From Planctomycetes bacterium MalM25 (GTDB taxonomy: Bacteria > Planctomycetota > Planctomycetia > Pirellulales > Lacipirellulaceae): a DNA stretch of 64,000 nt. Under the pieces are notes generated by a model. It was not told the origin of the DNA. It saw nothing but the letters and a program-made list of their open reading frames with translations, and did not search any database. Positions 26,293 to 35,830 of this stretch are shown in pieces. The stretch covers positions 4,389,968-4,453,967 of the forward strand of contig CP036424.1 in the NCBI GenBank assembly GCA_007745835.1. The letters are read 5' to 3'. Positions within the stretch are counted from its first letter, which is position 1; the number at the start of each line of letters is the position of its first letter. A program made the translations under genes and the position numbers.

Positions 26293-27075
26293 TCACGGTT
26301 TCAACAGCCACGTCAGCTCGGCTGGCTCGCGAGCCGCGGCGAGGCCCTTGGCGTCGCCCGGCTCCGCCGGCGCCACGGAGGCGTCGATGCGTATGTCGAG
26401 ACACGGCTCAACAAACGGCCACGGTGTCACACGCATCCCACCCCGCACGTGAGGCGTGAACGTCACCGCGGTCCAGGCGAGCCGCGGGTTCGCTTCGCCG
26501 CCGATCACGAGCGGTTCGATCGGCTGATCCTCTTTCTCGGCCGGGCAGAGGCAGCAGAGCCACAGGCTCAGCCAATCCAGCGCCTGCAACCAAGCGAGGC
26601 AGCGGTCGGCCAGCTCGGGCGTGTTCTGCTCGGACGCGTCGAGCCACTCGGCGAGCCAGGCGTCTCGGCGCTCGCGTACCAGCTCCAACCAGTCGACCCA
26701 CTCGGCGTAGTCCTCGTCCGGCTTCGATTGCAACTCGGTGAAGTGCGACGCGACCACCCAGCCCGCCAGCGGACCGATCGCGCGGCACGCGTCGATCGAA
26801 TCGGACCAGATCCGCTGCGCCTCGGCGGGCGGCATCTCGGTGAAGGCGCTGGGCCGGCCGTGTTCGGGGTCGATCAGCGGCTCGGCGTCCCAGCCGAGCC
26901 AGCCGTCGTCGTGATGCAAGACCGCCGCGAGGAACTCCTCGCGTACGTGCGATGGCAGAAACGACGGGGTCCACGCCGCCGCGAGTTGGTGGCTCAGCCG
27001 GGCGTGCTCGACCTGCGAGATGAGATACCACCGCTCAGCCGGCTCGGCGCCCCGCGGCCAATCGCGCCGGATCAT
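26293..27075 (-). CDS. DUF3891 family protein
   Basis: 260 residues. The ATG at 27075 overlaps the stop of the rhodanese gene by 4 nt (ATGA), which fixes the start; the longer open frame to 27357 lies inside the rhodanese gene. Recognisable DUF3891 segments are WYLISQVEHARLSHQLAAAW near the start and LHHDDGWLGWD (~70), a His/Asp-rich motif that could bind metal. A Trp-rich helical middle follows. The family has no established function. Translational coupling with an exported rhodanese suggests co-expression, though this protein has no signal peptide. Confidence 0.75.
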   Translation of the reverse strand: MIRRDWPRGAEPAERWYLISQVEHARLSHQLAAAWTPSFLPSHVREEFLAAVLHHDDGWLGWDAEPLIDPEHGRPSAFTEMPPAEAQRIWSDSIDACRAIGPLAGWVVASHFTELQSKPDEDYAEWVDWLELVRERRDAWLAEWLDASEQNTPELADRCLAWLQALDWLSLWLCCLCPAEKEDQPIEPLVIGGEANPRLAWTAVTFTPHVRGGMRVTPWPFVEPCLDIRIDASVAPAEPGDAKGLAAAREPAELTWLLKP

Positions 27076-27983
27076 GGCGCCGCCTCGGCGTCGGGACGCT
27101 CGATCGGAGCGTCGGGTAGCTGGCTCCACTCGTTCCAGCTGCCGTAGTAGTTGGCGACCCGCTCCGAGCCGAGGGCGGCCAACGCGAGGACCGTCACCGA
27201 CGCGCGCCCGCCGCTGCGGCAGTACGCGATCGCCGGCTCCCGCGGATCGATCCCCGCAGCGGCGAACTTCGCTCGCAGCTCGTCGGCGGGCAAGAGTTCG
27301 CCCGAATCGGCGTCGATCAACCCGGACCACTCCAGCCGCTTCGCGCCGGGCAAACAACCGTCGGCGTACTCGCGCTCGCTGCGGGCATCGATGAGGGTTG
27401 GACTATCTCTGGAAGCAATGAGCGCTCTTAGCTTGCCTCCTACGACCAGTCTATGCGTTTGCGGTTGAACCTCAAACACCGACAGGGGCCCAGCAAAATC
27501 GCCGACGATCGCGCCGCCCTGAGCTTGCTCGACCGGGCCATCGACTGCCTGCCAGGCTTGCCACCCCCCATTGAGCACCATGGCGCCCCGCACCCCGAGA
27601 TAGCGAAGCTGCCACCAAGCACGGGCGACTGACGGATCGAGCGAATCACCGAGCAACACCACCCGTGACGGTGGATGCTGCCCGAGGAGGTGGTGCAGCG
27701 TCATCCCGACCCCCTCTCGTGGCTCGGGCTTGCCGCCCGGTCCGAACGCCGAGCGAAAATCGAAGAAACCGCCAACAGCCTTTGCGCCGGGAACGCTGCC
27801 GTGTCGCTGCTCATCTGGCGATCGGATATCCAAGACGCAAAGGTCTCGGTCTGAAGACTCGATCAAGCGTTTGAGCTCCTCCGCTTCGATCAGCACCCCG
27901 GGCGCGTACTCTTCGGCAAACAATGGGCCCACCGCGCACAGCATCGCGACGGGGAGCAGCGCAGCGGGGAATGGCTTGTGCAT
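27072..27983 (-). CDS. Exported tandem-rhodanese sulfurtransferase
   Basis: 303 residues: signal peptide ~1-23 (ending GPLFA), then two rhodanese domains. The first (~32-155) has the VLDIRSPDEQ opening but no Cys at its active loop (LLGDSLD). The second (~185-290) has the active loop C255-R-S-G-G-R after DARSEREY. This is the architecture of thiosulfate or 3-mercaptopyruvate sulfurtransferases, in which only the C-terminal domain is catalytic. Loop type CRSGGR does not settle the substrate. Location is probably periplasmic. It is the first gene of a coupled pair with the DUF3891 gene. Confidence 0.85.
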   Translation of the reverse strand: MHKPFPAALLPVAMLCAVGPLFAEEYAPGVLIEAEELKRLIESSDRDLCVLDIRSPDEQRHGSVPGAKAVGGFFDFRSAFGPGGKPEPREGVGMTLHHLLGQHPPSRVVLLGDSLDPSVARAWWQLRYLGVRGAMVLNGGWQAWQAVDGPVEQAQGGAIVGDFAGPLSVFEVQPQTHRLVVGGKLRALIASRDSPTLIDARSEREYADGCLPGAKRLEWSGLIDADSGELLPADELRAKFAAAGIDPREPAIAYCRSGGRASVTVLALAALGSERVANYYGSWNEWSQLPDAPIERPDAEAAP

Positions 27984-28017
27984 ACGCCCAATCTACCGCA
28001 TTCCGCCGCTGCGCAGC

Positions 28018-28051
28018 AAAACAGCCGGCGGGGCCAAGCCCCGCCGGCTGT
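28018..28051 (-). terminator. Intrinsic terminator of the aldolase gene
   Basis: Perfect 14-bp stem (ACAGCCGGCGGGGC/GCCCCGCCGGCTGT, 28021-28051) with a 3-nt loop, followed on the - strand by TTTTGC. It starts 36 nt after the fba stop codon. Confidence 0.85.
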
Positions 28052-28087
28052 TGGTTGTCTGCTTACTATCGTCTGCCTACGGCCGAC

Positions 28088-29125
28088 TCACTTGTAGAAG
28101 CTCACGAACTCCTTGGCCGACTGCGGCTTGATCTTGCCGGCGTGGCCGGCTTGGCCGAAGGCGGTCATGCGGGCGATGCAGGTCTGCTTCATCGCTTCGC
28201 GGGCCGGCTTCATCCAGTCGCGGACGTCGAACTTCTCCGGGGCCGTGAACAGTAGCTTGCGGACCGCGCCGGTCATCGCCATCCGGTTGTCGGTGTCGAC
28301 GTTCACCTTGCGGACGCCGTGCTTGATGCCCTTCTGGATCTCTTCGACGGGCACGCCGTACGTCTGCTTCATCTCGCCGCCGTACTCGTTGATGATGTCC
28401 TGCAGCTCTTGCGGGACGCTCGAGCTGCCGTGCATCACGAGGTGGCAGTTCGGGAGCTTCTTGTGGATCGCTTCGATGCGGCCCATGTCCAGCACGTCGC
28501 CGGTCGGCTTCTTGGTGAACTTGTAAGCGCCGTGGCTGGTGCCGATGGCCACGGCCAGGGCGTCGACGCCCGTGTCGGCGACGAACTGCTCGGCCTCGTC
28601 CGGGTCGGTGAGGAGCTGGTCGTGCGACAGCTCGCCGGTGGCGCCGTGGCCGTCCTCCTGCTCACCGCCGCCGGTCTCGAGCGAGCCGAGGCAGCCGAGC
28701 TCGCCTTCGACGCTGATGCCTTGGGCGTGGGCCGAGTCGACGACCTTCTTGGTCACCGCGACGTTGTAGTCGTAGTCGCCCGGCGTGCAGCCGTCCTCTT
28801 GCAGCGAGCCGTCCATCATGACGCTCGTGAAGCCCTGGTCGATCGCGCTCTGGCAGGTCTCCGGGCTGTTGCCGTGATCCTGGTGCATCACGATCGGGAT
28901 GTTCGGGTGCAGCTCGGCGGCAGCCAGGATCAGGTGACGCAGGTAGGCGTCCTGCGAGTAGTTCCGCGCTCCGCGCGACGCCTGGATGATGACCGGCGAC
29001 TCGGTCTCCTCCGCGGCGGCCATAATGGCCTGGATCTGCTCCATGTTGTTCACGTTGAACGCGGCCAGGCCGTAATCGTTCTCGGCGGCGTGGTCCAAAA
29101 CCAAACGCAACGGGACCAGGGGCAT
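28088..29125 (-). CDS. fba: Class II fructose-bisphosphate aldolase (Calvin-type subclass)
   Basis: Cleaves fructose-1,6-bisphosphate to dihydroxyacetone phosphate and glyceraldehyde-3-phosphate in glycolysis/gluconeogenesis. 345 residues from the ATG at 29125, which has AGAGGAG 9 nt upstream; the open frame continues 27 codons further but is not protein-like. Zn-binding and substrate motifs are visible: [56 protein letters not shown] and VNVDTDNR. Length and the long acidic insert after GGGE fit the Calvin-type long form. It is monocistronic, with its own terminator. Confidence 0.95.
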   Translation of the reverse strand: MPLVPLRLVLDHAAENDYGLAAFNVNNMEQIQAIMAAAEETESPVIIQASRGARNYSQDAYLRHLILAAAELHPNIPIVMHQDHGNSPETCQSAIDQGFTSVMMDGSLQEDGCTPGDYDYNVAVTKKVVDSAHAQGISVEGELGCLGSLETGGGEQEDGHGATGELSHDQLLTDPDEAEQFVADTGVDALAVAIGTSHGAYKFTKKPTGDVLDMGRIEAIHKKLPNCHLVMHGSSSVPQELQDIINEYGGEMKQTYGVPVEEIQKGIKHGVRKVNVDTDNRMAMTGAVRKLLFTAPEKFDVRDWMKPAREAMKQTCIARMTAFGQAGHAGKIKPQSAKEFVSFYK

Positions 29126-29279
29126 CGGGGAACTCCTCTTAGGTACTTCGCGACGCGGGACGCGATCGCAGGGGGTGGGATTCAGATTCGCTTGATAGCC
29201 CCACAAGATACCGCGGAAGGGACCCCAAGACGAGGCCCCGCGGAAGGCGGCTCGGGCCGATTCGGCCCCCGGCGAAGGC

Positions 29280-30176
29280 TCAGAACTCGGGGCGATCGGC
29301 GCTCCGCCGGACGCCCCCGAAGTCGGCCTCGGGGGGGGCCTGCACCAGCCGGACCAGGATCGCTTTGCGGGCGCCGGAGACCTCGCCGTCCGCCTTGTGG
29401 AAGAACCCGCCGAGGCGGCTCTCCGAGCCCGGCAGGCTGGTCACCATGAGCATCTCGCCCACGACGAGCGACGCCTCGATCCGCAGCTCGGGAAACGCCC
29501 GCTCCTCGCGGAGCGGCTTCGCCCGCGTGATGCCCGCGGAGCCGGCGGCGACGAATTTCATCCGTGGCTCGCCGAAGTGCAGCTCCGGCCCGATGGCGAC
29601 CTTCTGGCCCCCTCCCGCCAGTTCCTCGACGCCCACCCGGTAGACCGCCTGCACCTGGTGGAAGGTCTCGCCCCACGGGCCGCGGTCGCCGGTCAGCAGC
29701 AGGCTGGCCTCGGGGGCGACCTCGCTGGCGTTCACCAGGGCGGGCACGCCGGGGCGGACGGTCATCTCTTGTTGCTTCACCCCGGTCGATCCGGCGATCA
29801 GGGCGACCGAGCCCTCGCCCTCGTCGCGGGCCAGCTCGGGACGCGGGTTCAGCAGCCGGGCGATCTCGCGAGGCGGCACCCCGCCCACCACGCCCGCCCG
29901 CAGGCCGTTGCGCCGGAGTCGGGCGCGGAGCCCCTCGTCGAGGCGTTCCTCTTGGACGAACTTCCAGAGGCTCGCTTGGCCATCGACCTCGGCGTCGGGG
30001 GGAAGCGTCGCCCAGGAGACCTGGAACCGCAGCCCGTCCGACGAGGCGTCCGCCGTGCGCAACGGCGAACCGACCGGCAGCGGCTTGTCGCTCTCAAGGT
30101 GCAGCGTGCTGCAGCCCGCCAGCAAGAAGCCGACGAGGAGGGGCGAGCAGCGGATCGCTTGATGGGTTCGGAACAC
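29280..30176 (-). CDS. Hypothetical lipoprotein
   Basis: 298 residues. Lipobox LLAGC at residues 18-22 (Cys22), preceded by a short basic N-terminus and hydrophobic stretch, so a membrane-anchored lipoprotein. The rest is soluble, beta-rich and without a motif I recognise (for example [30 protein letters not shown]). No metal or catalytic signature is visible. The gene lies between the metallopeptidase-like gene (upstream on this strand, 79-nt gap) and the aldolase gene. Confidence 0.72.
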   Translation of the reverse strand: MFRTHQAIRCSPLLVGFLLAGCSTLHLESDKPLPVGSPLRTADASSDGLRFQVSWATLPPDAEVDGQASLWKFVQEERLDEGLRARLRRNGLRAGVVGGVPPREIARLLNPRPELARDEGEGSVALIAGSTGVKQQEMTVRPGVPALVNASEVAPEASLLLTGDRGPWGETFHQVQAVYRVGVEELAGGGQKVAIGPELHFGEPRMKFVAAGSAGITRAKPLREERAFPELRIEASLVVGEMLMVTSLPGSESRLGGFFHKADGEVSGARKAILVRLVQAPPEADFGGVRRSADRPEF

Positions 30177-30255
30177 GGGTGACCTAGGTGCGCACCGCTA
30201 GCTAACGCGGAGTCCGCGGACCGTAGAGAATCCGGCGGCCCAAGAGAAGGTCAGC

Positions 30256-30840
30256 TCACCCCGCCGCCCGGCCCTCGACGGGCGCCATCCGCGGCGTCTT
30301 GTATCGGGCTCCGATCACGGCGCCGTGCTCTGCTAGCAGCTCGTCGAAGCCAACCTCCAGCAGCGTGAGCAGATCGGCGGGCGGGTCGCCGGCGAGCCAC
30401 TGCCGACCGAGCGCCGCCGCGTGCTCGTCGAAACCCTTCTGGCTCGGTCCGTGGGCGTAGCAGCGGCCCTCGTGGCGGCGGAGGTCGCCGTCCATCTCCG
30501 GGCTGATGTGCCACAGCTCGTGCACGACGGTCGTCAGCCGCTCCTCGAGCGGGTGATCGAAGAACCGGGGGAGGTAGAAGTTCAGCACGTACAGGCACTC
30601 GTTCCCGTGCCGGTCGATGACCCGCGGGCAGGCGTACCGGCGGCGGCGGATGAGGCCGGTCTCGGCGCCCCCCTCGAACCGCAATGGCGTGAGCGACGCC
30701 TGCAAGCCGTGGGTCGCCCGCGTGCGTGTCTGGCGGTAGCCGACCGCGACCCGCGTCATGTCGATGTGCGACAGCTCGTCGACCCGCGCACACAAGCTGC
30801 GGCAGAGTCGCTCCATCGCTTCGGTGAAATCGAACGGCAT
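30256..30840 (-). CDS. Putative zinc metallopeptidase-like protein (HELWH)
   Basis: 194 residues from the ATG at 30840. An in-frame GTG at 30858 adds six residues but lies in a repeat-like CCACGGAG tract, so I prefer the ATG; neither start has a clear Shine-Dalgarno sequence. The motif TVVHELWHISP gives H107-E108-L-W-H111, a canonical HExxH zinc site, and a candidate third ligand follows in the GRCYAHG segment (~130). A single-domain cytosolic protein with no signal peptide. Small HExxH proteins of this kind have no settled function. Peptidase activity is inferred from the motif alone. Confidence 0.7.
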   Translation of the reverse strand: MPFDFTEAMERLCRSLCARVDELSHIDMTRVAVGYRQTRTRATHGLQASLTPLRFEGGAETGLIRRRRYACPRVIDRHGNECLYVLNFYLPRFFDHPLEERLTTVVHELWHISPEMDGDLRRHEGRCYAHGPSQKGFDEHAAALGRQWLAGDPPADLLTLLEVGFDELLAEHGAVIGARYKTPRMAPVEGRAAG

Positions 30841-30902
30841 GGCGGGGAGATTAACCACGGAGCCACGGAGGGCCCAGAGCGTTTATCGGGGCGTTTGGAG
30901 GC

Positions 30903-30939
30903 CAAAGAAAAAGGGCGATGCCGTACGGCATCGCCCTTT
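30903..30939 (-). terminator. Intrinsic terminator at the end of the ribosomal protein cluster
   Basis: Perfect 14-bp stem (AAAGGGCGATGCCG/CGGCATCGCCCTTT) with loop TA, followed on the - strand by TTTTTCTTT. It lies 28 nt after the rplQ stop and closes the S10-spc-alpha unit. Confidence 0.92.
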
Positions 30940-30967
30940 GGGTTGGTCTTCGGGAAGAAGAAGCGAG

Positions 30968-31654
30968 TCAGTCCTTCTTCTCTTCTTCGGCCGGGGCCTC
31001 GGCGGCCTCTTCGGCGTCGGTCGTGGCCTCTTCCTCCGTGGCGGGGGCGGGCTCGTCGGCGGGAGCCTCGTCCTCGGGGGCGTCGAAGGCGGGCTTCGCG
31101 GCCTTCTCGACGACGCGGTCGTTCTTGCCAACAAACTCGAGGATCGCCCGGGTGCCGGCGTCGCCCAGGCGGGGCTCGGCCAGACGCATCACGCGGGTGT
31201 AACCGCCGGGGCGATCGACGTATCGCGGGGCGACTTCTTCAAAGAGAACGGCCACGGCGTTCTTGTCGCCGAGCAGCTGCAGGCAGCGACGCCTGGCGGC
31301 GACGGCCGGGGCCATCGCGGCATTCCAAGCCTGCCACTTGTCGCTGGTGCGCCACTTCTTCCAGCCTTCCGAACCGCGTTCGTCCGACGACGCGTGCTCG
31401 CCCGCGGCCTCGATCGCGGACTGGGCCTTCTTGGCGATCGTCACGCACTTCTCGACTAGCGGGCGGACTTCTTTCGCCTTGCTGATGGTCGTGACGATGC
31501 GTCCCTTCACCTTCGGCTCGGACTCGAGGTCGAGGAACCGGAGGTCCTCGGAGTCCCGCTCCGTAAGGATCAGGTTGCTGGCCAAACTGCGGAGCAACGC
31601 CCGCTGGTGGCTGGGATTGCGGCCGAGCTTGCGGCCTCGTTTGCGGTGACGCAT
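30968..31654 (-). CDS. rplQ: 50S ribosomal protein L17, with insertion and acidic tail
   Basis: 228 residues; typical L17 is ~120-130. The start MRHRKRGRKLGRNPSHQRALLRSLA and the segment RVMRLAEPRLGD are standard. The excess is a ~50-residue insert (~90-135, containing WKKWRTSDKWQAW) and a ~45-residue C-terminal tail made almost only of Glu, Ala, Asp and Pro ending EEEKKD. The last gene of the cluster; 77 nt after rpoA. The tail is probably disordered and on the solvent side. Confidence 0.95.
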   Translation of the reverse strand: MRHRKRGRKLGRNPSHQRALLRSLASNLILTERDSEDLRFLDLESEPKVKGRIVTTISKAKEVRPLVEKCVTIAKKAQSAIEAAGEHASSDERGSEGWKKWRTSDKWQAWNAAMAPAVAARRRCLQLLGDKNAVAVLFEEVAPRYVDRPGGYTRVMRLAEPRLGDAGTRAILEFVGKNDRVVEKAAKPAFDAPEDEAPADEPAPATEEEATTDAEEAAEAPAEEEKKD

Positions 31655-31731
31655 GGTTCTGAAAGGGGTTAGCTGTTAGCTACTTGCTTGACGCGTCCTG
31701 CTGGCGAACGATCGATCGACGGGGGCTTGGA

Positions 31732-32724
31732 TCAGACTCCGACCGGGGGACCGACCCGCATGCCGAGGTGCAGGCCGAGGTCGCGGAGCTTCTCTTGAAC
31801 TTCGGTGAGGGTCGTCTCGCCGAAGTTGCGAACCTCCAGCAGGTGGTCTTCCGAGCGGGAGACCAGCTCGCGGACCGTCAGGATGTTCTCGGACTCGAGG
31901 CAGTTGCCGGCGCGGACGCTGAGGTTCAGCTCGGCGATCGGCATGTTGAGCTTCGCCTCGACCGCCGGATCGACACCGCCGGTGGAGGTGGCGCGGGCCG
32001 GCGAGCGGACCTGCGGGCCGAGCTCGGAGTACTGCACGAACGGGTTGAGGTGCTTGCGAAGGATCTTCGCCGACTCGACCATCGCCATCTCGGGACCGAC
32101 CGAGCCGTCGGTCCAGATCTCGAGGGTCAGCTTGTCGTAGTTGGTCTTCTGACCGACACGCGTCTCTTCGACTTCGTAGCGGACGCGGGTGACCGGGCTG
32201 AAGATGGCGTCGACCGGGATGATGCCGATCTCTTGCACGCCCGCGCTGTGCTCAGTCGAGGGGACGTAGCCGCGGCCGTTCTCGATGACCATTTCCATGA
32301 CGAACGGTACGTCGTCGGTGAGCGTGGCGAGCACGTGGTCCTTGTTGACCACCTCGACCGACTCATCGACCTCGATGTCGCCGGCGAGCACGTCGCCCGC
32401 ACTGTTGCGCTCGACGCGGAGCACCTTCGTCGAGTCGAGGTGGTTCTTCACCACCAGCGACTTCACGTTCAGCACGATGTCGGTCACGTCCTGCAGGACG
32501 CCCGGGATCGTGGTGAACTCGTGCTGCGCGTTGTGCAGCTTGATCTGCGTGACGGCGCTGCCCTCGAGGCTCGAGAGCAGGATGCGACGCAGGCTGTTGC
32601 CCACGGTCGCGCCGAAGCCGCGGTGGAACGGCTCCGCGACGAACTTGCCGTAGGTCGGCGAGAGGGTCTCCTGCTCGCAGGTGACCATGCTGGGCAGCTC
32701 AAGTCCACGCCAACGAATATGCAT
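31732..32724 (-). CDS. rpoA: DNA-directed RNA polymerase subunit alpha
   Basis: 330 residues. N-terminal assembly domain with [20 protein letters not shown] (~37-56), then the linker and a C-terminal domain (~255-320) with [20 protein letters not shown] and [21 protein letters not shown], which contacts UP elements and activators. Position in the alpha operon between rpsD and rplQ is canonical. The 138-nt gap to rpsD contains one of the TAGC/GGC-rich tracts. Confidence 0.97.
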   Translation of the reverse strand: MHIRWRGLELPSMVTCEQETLSPTYGKFVAEPFHRGFGATVGNSLRRILLSSLEGSAVTQIKLHNAQHEFTTIPGVLQDVTDIVLNVKSLVVKNHLDSTKVLRVERNSAGDVLAGDIEVDESVEVVNKDHVLATLTDDVPFVMEMVIENGRGYVPSTEHSAGVQEIGIIPVDAIFSPVTRVRYEVEETRVGQKTNYDKLTLEIWTDGSVGPEMAMVESAKILRKHLNPFVQYSELGPQVRSPARATSTGGVDPAVEAKLNMPIAELNLSVRAGNCLESENILTVRELVSRSEDHLLEVRNFGETTLTEVQEKLRDLGLHLGMRVGPPVGV

Positions 32725-32862
32725 CGGGTGTCTCCTGCGGAGAGGCTTTCGGCGGTTGGCCGTCGGCTATCGGCCGAGTTCTAGTATGTATTCTTCTGAG
32801 GGACGCGTGATAAAGCTTCCGCCGACAGACAAACAACTGACTGCCGACGAGAGCCATCCGCA

Positions 32863-33489
32863 TCAACGGGAGCAGAGCTCGACGATCAACTGCGTGTCGA
32901 CCGGGATCGAGGTGTCGCCCGCGTCGGGCAGGCGGCCGACGATCCCCTCGGGGACCTGGCTCTCGGTCACGGCCAAGTAGTCAGGGATGTCCTTGGTGTT
33001 CTCGGACTGCGCTGAGCGGACCGAGTCGAGGCTATTGGCGCGGTTCTTGACCCGCACGACATCGCCTGCCCGGACCTGGGCACTGGCGATCGTGCACTTG
33101 CGCCCGTTCAGGGTGATGTGCCCGTGGGCGATCAGCTGGCGGGCCTGCGAGCGGCTCACGCCGAAGCCGAGCCGGTGCACCACGTTGTCGAGGCGACGCT
33201 CGAGCAGCATCATGAGCACGTCGCCCGTGTTGCCCTTGGAGCGTTCCGCCTTCTGGAAGTAGAGGCGGAACTGCTTCTCGAGCACGCCGTAGAAGTGCTT
33301 GACCTTCTGCTTCTCGCGGAGCTGCTGACCGTAGTCGGTCATCTTGCCGCGACGCGGGGGCGCCTGGCCGGGGGGGCCTTCGCGGCGTTCGAAAGCGCAC
33401 TTGGCGGAATCGCAGCGCGTGCCCTTCAAGAAGAGCTTCGCGCCGTCGCGACGGCAGAGGCGGCAAACGGGTCCGGTGTAACGAGCCAT
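32863..33489 (-). CDS. rpsD: 30S ribosomal protein S4 (zinc-binding form)
   Basis: 208 residues. The N-terminus MARYTGPVCRLCRRDG with Cys9, Cys12, Cys26 and Cys31 is the zinc-containing C+ form of S4. An S4 RNA-binding domain follows (LDNVVHRLGFGVSRSQARQL). It nucleates assembly of the 30S 5' domain and in many bacteria feeds back on alpha-operon translation. Its gene lies between rpsK and rpoA. Confidence 0.97.
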   Translation of the reverse strand: MARYTGPVCRLCRRDGAKLFLKGTRCDSAKCAFERREGPPGQAPPRRGKMTDYGQQLREKQKVKHFYGVLEKQFRLYFQKAERSKGNTGDVLMMLLERRLDNVVHRLGFGVSRSQARQLIAHGHITLNGRKCTIASAQVRAGDVVRVKNRANSLDSVRSAQSENTKDIPDYLAVTESQVPEGIVGRLPDAGDTSIPVDTQLIVELCSR

Positions 33490-33577
33490 AAGGGGCTTGC
33501 TGGTTTCGGGCTTCAGACTTCAGTGTGTATCCGTGAACCGCGGCCCCATCGGCCGCGGTCGATCTTTTGACTCGGGA

Positions 33578-33967
33578 TCAGACGCGACGCTTCTTGCGGG
33601 GGCGGCAGCCGTTGTGAGGCAGCGGCGTGACGTCTTCGATCGACTTGACCTTCAGGCCGGCGGCCTCCAGGGCGGTGATGGCGCTCTCGCGCCCGCTGCC
33701 CGGGCCCTTCACCTTCACGTCGACGTCGCGGAGGCCAAACTTCTTGGCCTTCTCCGCCGCTTGCTGGGCGGCGCACTGACCGGCGAACGGGGTCGCCTTG
33801 CGGCTCCCCTTGAACCCGCTGGTGCCGGACGTGGCCCAGCAGAGCGTGTCGCCCTTCGTGTCCGTGATCGTGACGGTCGTGTTGTTGAACGTTGCGCTGA
33901 TGTACGCCACGCCAACCGCAATGTTGCGGCGGGTGCGTTTACGCGACTCGGACTTGCCTTTCGCCAC
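33578..33967 (-). CDS. rpsK: 30S ribosomal protein S11
   Basis: 129 residues, containing the S11 signatures [34 protein letters not shown] and the C-terminal [14 protein letters not shown]. Part of the 30S platform near the mRNA exit. 66 nt after rpsM and 88 nt before rpsD. Confidence 0.97.
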   Translation of the reverse strand: MAKGKSESRKRTRRNIAVGVAYISATFNNTTVTITDTKGDTLCWATSGTSGFKGSRKATPFAGQCAAQQAAEKAKKFGLRDVDVKVKGPGSGRESAITALEAAGLKVKSIEDVTPLPHNGCRPRKKRRV

Positions 33968-34033
33968 GGCGGGGTCTCTTGCTTAGTGACTGAGTGAATG
34001 TGTTTGGATGAACTCAAAGGACGCCGCGATGAA

Positions 34034-34417
34034 TCAGCGGAGGTCCTTCACGCCCTTCTTACCGGCGACGGTCTTCTTTGGACCCTTGCGGGTGCGGGCG
34101 TTGGTCTTGGTGCGTTGGCCGCGGACCGGCAGGCCGCGGCGGTGACGCAAGCCGCGATAGCAGGCGATCTCACGCAGACGCGAGATGTTCTGCGACGTCT
34201 GGCGACGGAGCTGACCCTCGACCGTGTAGTCCTTGTCCAGCAAGGCGGCGATCCGCGCCGCCTCGTCCTCGGTCATCTCACGGGCGCGGGCGGTCGGGTT
34301 CACCCCGGCCTTCTCGCACAACTCGCGAGCGATCTGCGGGCCGACGCCGTACAGGTAGGTCAGCGAGATGACCGTCGGACGGTCGCCCGGGATATCGACA
34401 CCTTGGAGACGTGGCAT
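34034..34417 (-). CDS. rpsM: 30S ribosomal protein S13
   Basis: 127 residues. Start [19 protein letters not shown]; helix-two-turn-helix region [19 protein letters not shown]; basic C-terminal tail [19 protein letters not shown] that reaches the P-site tRNA. It contacts L5 across the subunit bridge. 138 nt after rpmJ. Confidence 0.97.
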   Translation of the reverse strand: MPRLQGVDIPGDRPTVISLTYLYGVGPQIARELCEKAGVNPTARAREMTEDEAARIAALLDKDYTVEGQLRRQTSQNISRLREIACYRGLRHRRGLPVRGQRTKTNARTRKGPKKTVAGKKGVKDLR

Positions 34418-34555
34418 GATTCTTCGAGGAAAGAAGCTGCTGGAGTTGAATTCGGTTTAAGCCGCCGGGCGGCTCGCTGTTCGGTCGGTCGCGGTCGCAA
34501 CCGCTCGGCTTGACGTGTCGGCCGAGGCGGGTCGAAACCGCTCGGCCCCTAAATG

Positions 34556-34669
34556 TCAGCCCTGGCGTTGCTTATGGCGAGGGTTCTCGCAAACGACGCG
34601 CACGACGCCCTTGCGCTTCACCACTTTGCACTTAGGGCAGATCGCTTTGACGCTCGCTCGGACTTTCAT
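34556..34669 (-). CDS. rpmJ: 50S ribosomal protein L36 (zinc-binding form)
   Basis: 37 residues starting [15 protein letters not shown]. Three Cys and one His (CPKC, then C and H in [11 protein letters not shown]) form the zinc site of the C+ type. The frame is open far upstream, but the ATG at 34669 gives the exact family N-terminus. It is followed by rpsM, as is standard. infA, which often precedes rpmJ, is not present. Confidence 0.96.
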   Translation of the reverse strand: MKVRASVKAICPKCKVVKRKGVVRVVCENPRHKQRQG

Positions 34670-34979
34670 CGGATGATCTCGTTCGGGGTGGGGCCTCGCC
34701 GGCGCGGCGGGCGCCGGGCGTAGCTCGCCCATCTTCTGCAGGCGAAAGCCCTCCGCGAGGGGGGCGCCTTCACCGGCTTGTTCGGGGGGTCGCTTACCAG
34801 TGGCCCCTACCGAGGCCCGGGAAGCGTAGAGAATCGAGGATAATAGGGGACGGCGCCCCCGGTGTTCAACCCCTCTTGCCAGCGCTTTCCGGTTGATTCT
34901 TGGCTCCGGGGCCAAGAATGCCGGTTGCGGCGACCGGCGGGGTCCTCGCCGGGGGACAGAAAATCGATTTCGGGAGCCG
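34670..34979. other. 310-nt gap between map and rpmJ; no gene seen
   Basis: This is the slot where infA commonly lies. I find no reading frame that codes for IF-1. The map-proximal end holds the second GAAAATCGATTTC element; the rest is GC-rich with CCGGCG-type short palindromes. No convincing promoter was found. Confidence 0.6.
34938..34979 (-). repeat. Copy 2 of the element with core GAAAATCGATTTC
   Basis: The core at 34959-34971 matches that at 20597-20609 base for base. GGGG(A)CA and CGGCG arms lie on one side and GGGAGCC on the other. It directly follows the map stop codon on the - strand, the same placement as copy 1. Confidence 0.55.
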
Positions 34980-35795
34980 TCAGTCATCCTCCAGCAGCGC
35001 CAGCTCGTCCTCTGCCGGCGCCTCGGTTAGCCGCTTGGGGCCATCCTTGGTGATCGCGATCGTGTGCTCGAAATGGGCGCTCGGCTTCCCGTCCTTCGTG
35101 ACCTGGGTCCAGTGGTCGGGGGCCAGCTTCACCTGCTTGGTCCCCATATTCACCATCGGCTCCACCGCGATCACCAGGCCGGGCTCGATCCGGAAATCGC
35201 CCTGTCCCCGCAGGGATCGGCTCACGTAGTTCGGCACCTGAGGATCTTCGTGCATCTTCCGTCCGATGCCGTGACCGACAAAGTTTTCCACCGACGCGAA
35301 GCCGTGGTCCTTCACGTACCGGTCCATCGTCGAGGCGATCTGCGACCAGCGGGTCTTCGAGTGCAGCAGATCGAACGCCAGGTCGAGCACCGCCTCGGTG
35401 CAGTCGAGCAGCTTCTGGACGTCCGCGGAGACCTCGCCCACCTTGTAGGTGCGGGCGGCGTCGCCGCACCAGCCGCCGATCCGCACGCCCGTGTCGAGCG
35501 AGAGGATCTCGCCCTCCTTGAGCGGCTCGTCGTCCGGGATGCCGTGGACGACCGCCTCGTTCTTGGACATGCAAGTCACCGCCGGGAACGCGGGCTTGCC
35601 CTCTTCGTGGTTCGGGTAGTTCAGGAAGAGGGGCTCGCCGTTCCGCGAGCGGAAGTAATCGGCGACCGCTGCGTCGATCTCTCGGGTGGTCGCCCCGGGG
35701 CGGACCATCGACCCGGCGATCTGGTGCGCCTTCCAGACGGCCAAGCCGGACCGGCGCATCAGGCGGATCTCGCGTTCACTCTTGAGCTGGATCAC
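34980..35795 (-). CDS. map: Type I methionine aminopeptidase
   Basis: Removes the initiator Met from nascent proteins; two-metal enzyme. 271 residues from a GTG start ([10 protein letters not shown]). All five metal ligands are visible: D in LSLDTG, D in CGDAA, H in [13 protein letters not shown] in AVEPMVN and E in HFEHT. There is no N-terminal zinc finger, as in short bacterial forms; a ~15-residue acidic tail ends the protein. It is placed between adk and rpmJ, as in many spc operons, with 35 nt to adk. Confidence 0.96.
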   Translation of the reverse strand: MIQLKSEREIRLMRRSGLAVWKAHQIAGSMVRPGATTREIDAAVADYFRSRNGEPLFLNYPNHEEGKPAFPAVTCMSKNEAVVHGIPDDEPLKEGEILSLDTGVRIGGWCGDAARTYKVGEVSADVQKLLDCTEAVLDLAFDLLHSKTRWSQIASTMDRYVKDHGFASVENFVGHGIGRKMHEDPQVPNYVSRSLRGQGDFRIEPGLVIAVEPMVNMGTKQVKLAPDHWTQVTKDGKPSAHFEHTIAITKDGPKRLTEAPAEDELALLEDD

Positions 35796-35830
35796 CGCCT
35801 CGTCATGCCTCCGATGTGGGAGCTGTGGCT

